Below, one piece after another: positions 27,201 to 32,116 of a DNA stretch of 32,116 nt. The number at the start of each line of letters is the position of its first letter. The first letter of the stretch is position 1. The DNA comes from Verrucomicrobiota bacterium (GTDB taxonomy: Bacteria > Verrucomicrobiota > Verrucomicrobiia > Limisphaerales > SIBE01): contig JACQWK010000136.1 in assembly GCA_016209525.1 (NCBI GenBank), positions 1-32,116 on the forward strand. The letters are read 5' to 3'. The notes under the pieces are model-generated. The model was not told the origin of the DNA and did not search any database. It saw only the letters and a list, made by a program, of their open reading frames with translations. A program made the translations under genes and the position numbers.

Positions 27201-28321
27201 CGTGGTTTGGCATCCCAGTTAAACTCCGTTTCCACGCGTTTTTGGTCGCCCGTGTTGTATCTCGGCACAAAGTCGGTCAAAACCCAGAGTTCGGGATTGA
27301 TCAACGCGTAAACGACGTCGCCGACGACCAGAATTTCTTCCGCGCCTTTGGTGCTTTCGTAAACGCGAACGAGATCCCCCGTGGCCGCGTCCAGACAACT
27401 GACGGGAGCGTTGATTGAAAGGGTGACATAGACGGAATCCTTGATGGCCACCAGCCGGCGGGTCAGTTGCGTTGGACCCGATTTCAGCGGCCACAACTGG
27501 TTATGCCACCGGTCGATCGGTTTCTTCCAAAGCACCACTCCGTTGAACGCGTCCCGCGCAATCAGCGACCAGTGCGACGGCAGGAGAATCGATACGCGCG
27601 AGCCTTCGTCCATGATGTAAAAGGTCCGGCCGCCGCTGGAGACCATGGCGCTCAAGCTGGACATACGATCGTGGTGCCGCGACCAGCGGGGGCTGCCCAG
27701 CCATTGCAGACGCTCCGGCGGCGCGACCACGGTGTCATGCGAGACCGCGTTTCCTTTCGCGTCGTAAAAATAATGCGTCCACTCGTCGATTTCGCTCGGA
27801 CGCGGCTTGACCGATCGAGTCCATTTCCCGTCCTCGCGGATCAAAGCCACGCCATCGGGACACAACACCCGCTGAACTTCATCTTGAGAAACGCCACTCA
27901 GTCCTTCGGCAATGAACAGGTTCACCATGTTATCGATGAACGGCAAGAGTTCCCCCTCCTGGCGGTCCAGGGTCACCGAGCCGTAATCCCCTAGCTCGCG
28001 GAGAGCCTTTCTGGCTTGGGCCGGATCGACTTCGCCCGTGGCGAGGCCATGCACCATGAACCGAGGCGACGGACGCAAGGCTGCCAGGAGACAAGGGTTG
28101 TTCGGTCCAAGGTACACGACCAACCCACCTGACACTTTGGACATCTCCAGAATCGCTGCGACGTCGGCTTCCCCGGACACAGCTCCGCGCATCAAAGGCG
28201 CCAAGGCGATCAAAGCCGCAAGAGCAACACAAAGCGCGACTTTGCTGGCGATTACATTTCCCCTCCTGGGAGGGGCAAGGGTAGGTCGGTTCATGGAAAG
28301 GCTCATAACAGAATTAAACAT
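24275..28321 (-). CDS. Secreted PQQ-type beta-propeller protein with methyltransferase-like head and LamG domain
   Basis: 1348 residues from the ATG at 28321, which has AGAGG upstream; 28306 and 28294 (MNRPTL) are alternative starts. A signal segment lies at about 27-46 (VALCVALAALIALAPL). Residues about 54-165 look like a decayed class I methyltransferase: GGLVVYLGPNNP sits where GxGxG belongs, followed by LPFIDNMVNLFIAEGL and EVQRVLCPDGVALI. PQQ-type propeller blades follow (DRASGKVLWRK, NPADGETRWQSEP, DAASGKPLWNVTVGG, RASDGALIWRF), with DWPTYRQNAARSGHT near 642 starting a second propeller half. A LamG/concanavalin-like domain (about 981-1139, LTVEAWVMPDGPDG, GWHHVAGVLEPDKTMRLYVDG) interrupts it, and a last blade ends the protein. 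Likely an extracellular binding or scaffolding protein; a PQQ enzyme activity is not supported, because no dehydrogenase active-site residues were recognised. Confidence 0.85.
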   Translation of the reverse strand: MFNSVMSLSMNRPTLAPPRRGNVIASKVALCVALAALIALAPLMRGAVSGEADVAAILEMSKVSGGLVVYLGPNNPCLLAALRPSPRFMVHGLATGEVDPAQARKALRELGDYGSVTLDRQEGELLPFIDNMVNLFIAEGLSGVSQDEVQRVLCPDGVALIREDGKWTRSVKPRPSEIDEWTHYFYDAKGNAVSHDTVVAPPERLQWLGSPRWSRHHDRMSSLSAMVSSGGRTFYIMDEGSRVSILLPSHWSLIARDAFNGVVLWKKPIDRWHNQLWPLKSGPTQLTRRLVAIKDSVYVTLSINAPVSCLDAATGDLVRVYESTKGAEEILVVGDVVYALINPELWVLTDFVPRYNTGDQKRVETEFNWDAKPRELQAVDRASGKVLWRKQGKIAPLTVAVDDRRLVYYDGDRLVCVNPADGETRWQSEPAAKRKLFEYNYAPRLLLHEDMVLYAGGDRAMKGYHADTGKEVWSAPHNKSGYRSPEDLIVTGGLVWNAPTISGNMSGAFTGRDPKTGEVKKEFPPDVKTYWFHHRCYIAKATDRFLIPSRTGIEFVDFNKEHWDLNHWVRSSCLYGVLPCNGLLYAGPHNCACYPETKLFGFNALAPGSSSGHPGPRPEKARLERGPAFQQPVDEIPAEEKDWPTYRQNAARSGHTAQPLAEQLAEQWNVQLGGRLSALIVAAGKLFVSQIDHHTVHALDAASGKPLWNVTVGGRVDSPPTYWNGRVVFGCADGWVYCLRASDGALIWRFQAALGDRRLMAHEQLESVWPVHGSVLVENGVASLVAGRSVFLDGGMRFFRLEVATGQKLVETVLDDRDPETGRDLHERVQTLQMPVGLNDILSSDGKFTYLRSQKFDAKGNRIDIGPVSGNAAVQGGTQQGEGAHIFAPMGFLDDSWFHRSYWVYGKNFAGGHNGYYQAGKYAPAGQILVFDEQNVYGYGREAKYLKWTTTLENQLFSASRKIPDVSPGSAPGGNAAGAAALPAVRFTDTPAINPADTPLTVEAWVMPDGPDGVVLSHGGNAQGYALALNGRKPAFYIRSNSELSSAKAETPIGEGWHHVAGVLEPDKTMRLYVDGSLVANGTAPNLVARKPAQGLELGADSGSQVGDYGPNHGYTGLIDQFAIFHRALSAEEVALHASPLFSPRIADGAVLFSSFDRGDARDESGGQSHGVLSGVDTGKGRSGAALWFRKPATAPLFAPARPGNPAGASQPSNTFVEHHWQRFVPLFARAMAMAGKTILISGPADIVNEETAFERLVAKDPAVQAELAEQDAILNGERGAKLLAVSMKDGKLLHEIALKAPPVWDGMAIAQSRVYLATLDGRVLCFGGPAVAAVDDRKFWFSTARSF
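28257..28296. repeat. E and partial A repeat at the start of the PQQ gene
   Basis: CATTTCCCCTCCTGGGAGGGG matches the E block at 22388, and GGTTCATGG just after it matches the left end of unit A. In both places E precedes A in the same orientation. Here the pair supplies the first codons of the PQQ open frame, including an in-frame ATG at 28294, so the N-terminus of that protein may be repeat-derived. Confidence 0.55.
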
Positions 28322-28390
28322 CCGCGGAACCTCTCATGCCATCCCAAAATCCCGTCGGGCGGAATCGGTCAGTCTTGCTCGGTCACAGAG

Positions 28391-28597
28391 CGGCGAGTCG
28401 GCAGCGCAGCGAAGCCGCAACCAAAATCGCGCGCGGCCTTCCAGGCCGCAGCGGCTCCGAAAGCCCGAGGCGTCCGAAAATCTCCGAGCCTCACCTTCCG
28501 TGTGCGGCCGCTGCGGCCTTGAAGGCCGCGCGCCGGAAGAATCGTCGCGGCTTGCAACGATTCTCAGAGATACTGATAGATTGAAAATTTGCGCTAC
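28391..28597. repeat. Composite repeat family C, copy 2 (inverted relative to copy 1)
   Basis: This fills the 301-base gap 28322-28622. Read on the minus strand it starts GTAGCGCAAATTTTCAATCT and continues through AATCGTTGCAAGCCGCGACG. The inverted-repeat core follows (arms at 28429-28453 and 28510-28534, inner GCGGCCTTCCAGGCCGC type), then GGTTGCGGCTTCGCTGCGCTG. The order of blocks is the same as in copy 1 over about 200 bases. The remaining bases of the gap show nothing recognisable. Confidence 0.8.
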
Positions 28598-28622
28598 GCC
28601 GGGCGAGACTGAGGCCTTACGA

Positions 28623-30269
28623 TCACCGGGAAGCAGCCCGGCATTCCCCGCTCTTGGGGTCAAAGGACACGGCGCTGATCTTCGCGCCCGGTGCGGCGAG
28701 GACTTCGAAACCGAGACTTTTGAAGTACTCCACCTCTGGTTCCGGCCATTGTCGCTCGACACGCAGTTCCAGGCTGCCTTCAGTGTGCAGTCGCGGCGCC
28801 GCAACGGCCGCTTCCATCGAGGCGTCCAACGCCACGAAAGGCAAGAGTGTGTCGAACACGCCGTTCACAATCCTCCGGCCGCCCGCGCCTCCCAGTGTGA
28901 GAACGGGATGGCCATCGCGCACGACCACGGTCGGACACATGTTGTGGAGCGGCCGTTTGCCTGGGCCGATCGAATTCGCGTGTCCAGGTCGTGGCTCGAA
29001 GCGCGACAGGCCGTGGCCGAAGGTGAGTCCCAGTCCGTCCACAGTCACGCACGCGCCGAATGTATTGCCGTGCGTGAGTGTAATGCCGGCCATGTTGCCC
29101 TGGCCATCCACTGAACTGAGATGAACCGTTCCGCCGTGCGAGCGCGATTCAACCTGAATCGGGAGCGCCTTTTTTTCCGGGATCGCGGATTCAATCTGTT
29201 GCGCCAGGTCGCGGGTATAATCGACGGAAAGCAGCCGCGAGACGGGCACCTGAGTCTTTTCGGGGTCACCCAACAGTTGGAGACGGTCGCGCCAGGCGAA
29301 CCGCAGGGCTTCCACGCGGGCGTGCGCTCGCATTGGATCCGGCGGTCGGCCAGCCCAATTCAGCGCCTTCAAAATCGAAAGCGCTTCCACCACCGTCAAG
29401 CCGCCGGCGGTCAAAGGCGCGGTGAACACCGAGCAGCCGCGCCAGTCGAAACGCAAGGGCTCGACTTCGCACGCTTGATACTCGGACAAGTCCCGGTCGG
29501 TCAGCAATCCACCGTTCGCTTGGAAGGCAGCGGTGATGCCCCGGGCGATCGCGCCCCGGTAAAACGGCTCGACAGAATTTTCCTTCGCCAGCGTCTCCAG
29601 CACATTCGCAAGATCCGGATTCCGGAACGTCTCGCCGACTCGATAGGGCTCGCCGTTTTTCAAGAGCAGCTTCGCCGAGCCTGGATCCTTCTTCAAGCGC
29701 GCTGCCATGCTCCGCGAGGCGTTGGCAAGCCCCTGGCTCACGGAAAAGCCGCTGCGCGCGAGTTCCAGCGCAGGAGCGGCGAGTTCGCGGAATGACTTGG
29801 TGGCGTAACGATCAATCGCAAGTTGCAGCCCGGCCAGAGTGCCCGGAACGCCGCAGGCCCGCCAGCCAAACTCGTTGCCGCGCTCGCGAACAGCGCCATC
29901 TTCATCGAGCCCGAACATGTCCGCGGACGCGGCCGCCGGAGCGGCAGTATTGAAGTCGATGGCCGTGATTTTCTTGCCGCCCGCGAGGGCAATCATCATG
30001 TGGCCGCCATACCCGGCCAGTCCGCAATTGTTCGGCGAAGCCACGGCTGCGGCGAGAGCGGCGGCGACCGCAGCATCGATCGCATTGCCGCCTTGGGCGA
30101 GAATCTTCACGCCGGCGCCTGCGGCGGTTGTTTCACCGATGACGATCCCGCAGGCATTCGCGGCCCGAGCTGGATCAGTGCTGCGGAGGATGCGGGGCGC
30201 CATCGCGACTCCCAGCGCGGCCCGGCCAGTCAGCAGGAGCGTTCGACGACGTGTCAGGCGGTGGCGCAT
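28623..30269 (-). CDS. ggt: Gamma-glutamyltransferase (Tat-exported)
   Basis: 548 residues, close to the usual length of the family. It is an N-terminal nucleophile hydrolase that cleaves itself into large and small subunits and moves or hydrolyses gamma-glutamyl groups, for example from glutathione. The new N-terminal nucleophile is T381 in GGTVHLSSVD. Other family marks are GGNAIDAAVAAALAAAVASP near the N-terminus, GCGVPGTLAGLQLAIDRY-type context around 115-130, and PLHNMCPTVV and LTLGGAGGRRIVNGV in the small subunit. The start MRHRLTRRRTLLLTG is a twin-arginine type signal, so it should act in the periplasm. No clear ribosome binding site was found. Some relatives are acylases, so the substrate is not certain. 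It shares strand with the PQQ gene, but repeat C separates them. Confidence 0.88.
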   Translation of the reverse strand: MRHRLTRRRTLLLTGRAALGVAMAPRILRSTDPARAANACGIVIGETTAAGAGVKILAQGGNAIDAAVAAALAAAVASPNNCGLAGYGGHMMIALAGGKKITAIDFNTAAPAAASADMFGLDEDGAVRERGNEFGWRACGVPGTLAGLQLAIDRYATKSFRELAAPALELARSGFSVSQGLANASRSMAARLKKDPGSAKLLLKNGEPYRVGETFRNPDLANVLETLAKENSVEPFYRGAIARGITAAFQANGGLLTDRDLSEYQACEVEPLRFDWRGCSVFTAPLTAGGLTVVEALSILKALNWAGRPPDPMRAHARVEALRFAWRDRLQLLGDPEKTQVPVSRLLSVDYTRDLAQQIESAIPEKKALPIQVESRSHGGTVHLSSVDGQGNMAGITLTHGNTFGACVTVDGLGLTFGHGLSRFEPRPGHANSIGPGKRPLHNMCPTVVVRDGHPVLTLGGAGGRRIVNGVFDTLLPFVALDASMEAAVAAPRLHTEGSLELRVERQWPEPEVEYFKSLGFEVLAAPGAKISAVSFDPKSGECRAASR

Positions 30270-30387
30270 GGTTGGATGAACGCGAGGCTAGGGCGGCGCC
30301 GAAGCAGAGTCAAATCAGCTTTATTGCTTGTCGTCGGATATCGTCCGCATACCCTGGGAATCGACCGGCGGTCCATAATTTTGACGA

Positions 30388-31170
30388 ATGCGCACTCACG
30401 ACGACCCTCTGAAACGCACACCGTTTGACGACGGCCAACTTTACGACGCCCTTTGCAGCGATCTCCGCTTTGGTTTGGACTATTATCTCGACTTGGCCCG
30501 TCGTGCGGACGGACCCGTGCTGGACGTGGCTTGCGGCACGGGTCGCATTATGATCCCATGCGCCCAGGCGGGCGTGGATATCGAAGGTGTGGACCTCAGT
30601 CCGGCGATGCTGGAACACCTGAGAGAGAAGGCGCGATTGCTCGGCTTGAAGCCCCTCCTGCATCAGGCCGACATGCGCGGATTTCGGCTTCCGCGGCGGT
30701 TTGCGCTGATCATGATTCCCTTCAACTCGTTCGTGCACAATTTGACCATGGAGGCGCAAATCGACACGCTGCGTTGTTGCTACGACCATCTGATCGCTGG
30801 CGGCATGCTGGCGTTCGACGCGTTTTTTCCCGGCTTGGAGATCATTGGCTCGCCCGACAACACTCGCGTCTTGGAACTGGAGACCAAGCATCCGAAGCAT
30901 GGCCGGACCCTGAGGCTCTTCGACACCCGCTCATTCGACCGTGTGGCGCAACTCCAGAAATCTCTGATTGAAGTCGAAGAACTCGACGAACGCGGCGCGG
31001 TCGCTGTGACCCACCGGTCGGCCACGACGATCCGTTGGATCTACAAATCGGAGATGCAACTGCTCCTCACCCTTGCCGGTTTCGGACGGCGGCAGATTTA
31101 CGGCAATTTCGACCGCCAGCCATTGACCCGCGAAACCGACGCGATGATTGTCGAGGCCTGGCGAACATGA
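30388..31170 (+). CDS. Class I SAM-dependent methyltransferase
   Basis: 260 residues, probably cytosolic. Motif I is VLDVACGTGRIMIP (about 47-60), followed by the acidic motif IEGVDLSPAML and then QADMRGFRLPRRFALIMIPF (motifs II and III). The C-terminal half (RSATTIRWIYKSEMQLLLTLAGF, then GNFDRQPLTRETDAMIVEAW) is typical of the small-molecule methyltransferase family of Methyltransf_25/11 type. The substrate cannot be told. It is transcribed away from the gamma-glutamyltransferase gene across a 118-base gap that should hold both promoters, though none is recognisable. Confidence 0.85.
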   Translation: MRTHDDPLKRTPFDDGQLYDALCSDLRFGLDYYLDLARRADGPVLDVACGTGRIMIPCAQAGVDIEGVDLSPAMLEHLREKARLLGLKPLLHQADMRGFRLPRRFALIMIPFNSFVHNLTMEAQIDTLRCCYDHLIAGGMLAFDAFFPGLEIIGSPDNTRVLELETKHPKHGRTLRLFDTRSFDRVAQLQKSLIEVEELDERGAVAVTHRSATTIRWIYKSEMQLLLTLAGFGRRQIYGNFDRQPLTRETDAMIVEAWRT

Positions 31171-31207
31171 CTCACTCAAGTCGGAAAGCCTCGCGAAAGT
31201 ATTTCGC

Positions 31208-31503
31208 TCAATAGAAGTTCAAGAGAATGTGCCCCAGGAGGACCAGCGGAATGATGGTCGCGAATTTGAGGTTCGCCGGGACGTAAAGCCCAATGACAAA
31301 GACTAAGGCGAAGATGGCAGATAGAATTACACGAACCCCAGAAATGAAGGAGACAAGACGATCAAAGTGAAGAGATAGCTCGGCACATCGTTGCTCAGCA
31401 CGACGACCGTTAGAAACTCCTCCGCCGTCGCGAACAAGGAGCGCCGGTAGCCAAGAAAGCCAGGAATCTTTTCACAAGTCTCGTTCCGTCGTCTTGCGGG
31501 CAA
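31208..31503 (-). pseudogene. Frameshifted small membrane protein remnant
   Basis: On the minus strand, one frame reads KIPGFLGYRRSLFATAEEF and then LTVVVLSNDVPSYLFTLIVL, and stops soon after at FLGFV. A one-base shift just before that stop continues as RVILSAIFALVFVIGLYV, PANLKFATIIPLVLL and GHILLNFY-stop. The two pieces together would give about 98 residues with two or three membrane helices. No ATG start is seen; a TTG at 31503 follows a stop codon. It looks like a decayed or truncated gene; a sequencing error in an intact small gene is also possible. Confidence 0.4.
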
Positions 31504-31640
31504 TTTTTACACGACCTTTACAAACACGCCACCATTCCAATGTTAAGCTGTGGTCGTGGTTGCAGAATATTCCAGGAATTGGTTTCCCAACGTAGGACGG
31601 GTGAGGGGTGTCTATCAACTTCTGAACTCATTAATAATAG

Positions 31641-31856
31641 GTGAACGACCGCGCCTTCTACAAACACGGAAATCAGTGGGTGGACAGCTCCCTTCTCGAC
31701 CAGGCCGCGTCGCCGCCCCGGAGAGTTGTCGAAGTCGGGTCGGCAGAGTTTCACCGCCTTGTCCAGCGTCTGTCCGAGTTAAACCGACAAGGCTGCATTG
31801 CTCTTAACGGCGAAATTCTTCTGAATGTGGACGGGGAAACCGTGCTCGTGAGATGA
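31641..31856 (+). CDS. Short protein, possibly the tail of a VWA-type surface protein
   Basis: 71 residues from a GTG at 31641, directly after a stop codon. NDRAFYKHGNQWVDSSLLDQ and then EVGSAEFHRLVQRLSELNRQ resemble, from memory, the C-terminal end of VIT/von Willebrand factor A proteins of Planctomycetes and Verrucomicrobia. It ends GEILLNVDGETVLVR. No upstream part of such a gene is present; the 137 bases before it show nothing clear. It is more likely a gene fragment than a complete protein, but its frame and composition look genuinely coding. Confidence 0.4.
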   Translation: MNDRAFYKHGNQWVDSSLLDQAASPPRRVVEVGSAEFHRLVQRLSELNRQGCIALNGEILLNVDGETVLVR

Positions 31857-31910
31857 GCCTTGGACCGAAAATTTCACAGGTTCTTCGGGTCGATGGCGCC
31901 CCGAGGCGCC

Positions 31911-32116
31911 GTAGCGCAGATTTGAAGTCTATCAGGATCGGTCGGAATCGTCGCAAGCCGCGCAAAATCGTGGGTGGGGCGAGACTCCTGTCGAGCCCTG
32001 ACTTCTTTGCCGGAAAGTATTCCAGGGCTCGACAGAGACTCGCCCCACCCATTTTGGCTGCGGCTTCGCCGCGCTGGGCTTTGTCGCCGAGTTGCACTCG
32101 GCTGGGCGTTCGAGAC
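31911..32116. repeat. Composite repeat family C, copy 3, with a different core
   Basis: It starts GTAGCGCAGATTTGAAGTCT, continues with GGAATCGTCGCAAGCCGCG, and near its right end has TTTTGGCTGCGGCTTCGCCG and then CACTCGGCTGGGCG, all matching copies 1 and 2. The core between them is unrelated: an imperfect inverted repeat with arms at 31972-32000 and 32023-32050 (GGGTGGGGCGAGACTC and GACTCGCCCCACCC). The element runs off the end of the window. Confidence 0.8.

Noticed and set aside
24944..27418. Two plus-strand open frames of about 400 codons (24944-26170 and 26231-27418).
   Set aside because: They lie opposite the PQQ/LamG protein, whose domains are unambiguous on the minus strand.

Overview
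The window reads as part of a chromosome of a soil- or sediment-type Verrucomicrobiota bacterium, perhaps near Pedosphaera/Limisphaerales. This is an inference from gene content: very large modular secreted proteins with Ig-like (QPQSQTV), Calx-beta, FG-GAP and delta-60 modules and a C-terminus ending in FFRA, a FecR-TPR-barrel protein, a PQQ-propeller/LamG protein and a CSIPVFRYAL-type protein. The DNA is GC-rich, and every gap between genes is loaded with palindromic repeats. No rRNA, tRNA, CRISPR array, transposase or integrase was seen.

Left part (282-16265, plus strand): two giant secreted proteins in tandem, 2931 and about 2319 residues. Their N-terminal halves are unrelated. Their last 850-930 residues share one module string: Ig-like, Big-like, Calx-beta, two PEGA-like units, a chymotrypsin-type serine protease with an intact His-Asp-Ser triad, and a common tail. 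The first protein begins with four consecutive arrays of exactly seven repeats each, best read as four seven-bladed beta-propellers.

Centre (16454-22140, plus strand): a CHASE2-three-TM-TIR protein followed by a FecR-TPR-outer-membrane-barrel protein. Together they could form a trans-envelope sensor: outer-membrane barrel and periplasmic FecR, then periplasmic CHASE2, then a cytosolic TIR domain that keeps the glutamate of the WxxxEL motif. This is the best candidate here for an undescribed system. About 460 bases of palindromic repeat separate the two probable coding regions, although an open frame runs through the repeat.

Right part (22722-30269, minus strand): a secreted, C-terminally anchored CSIPVFRYAL-type protein with no normal start codon, a 1348-residue secreted PQQ-propeller protein with a methyltransferase-like head and a LamG insert, and a Tat-type gamma-glutamyltransferase. 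A divergent SAM-dependent methyltransferase follows at 30388-31170. After it lie a frameshifted membrane-protein remnant and what looks like the tail of a larger gene.

The gaps hold at least two modular repeat families. Family A is a unit of about 50 nt running from GGTTCATGG to CCATGAACC; its copies are separated by different palindromes. Family C is an element of 200-280 nt with conserved flanks and exchangeable inverted-repeat cores. Both look like constant ends around swappable palindromic cargo, and both create long spurious reading frames that blur gene starts.
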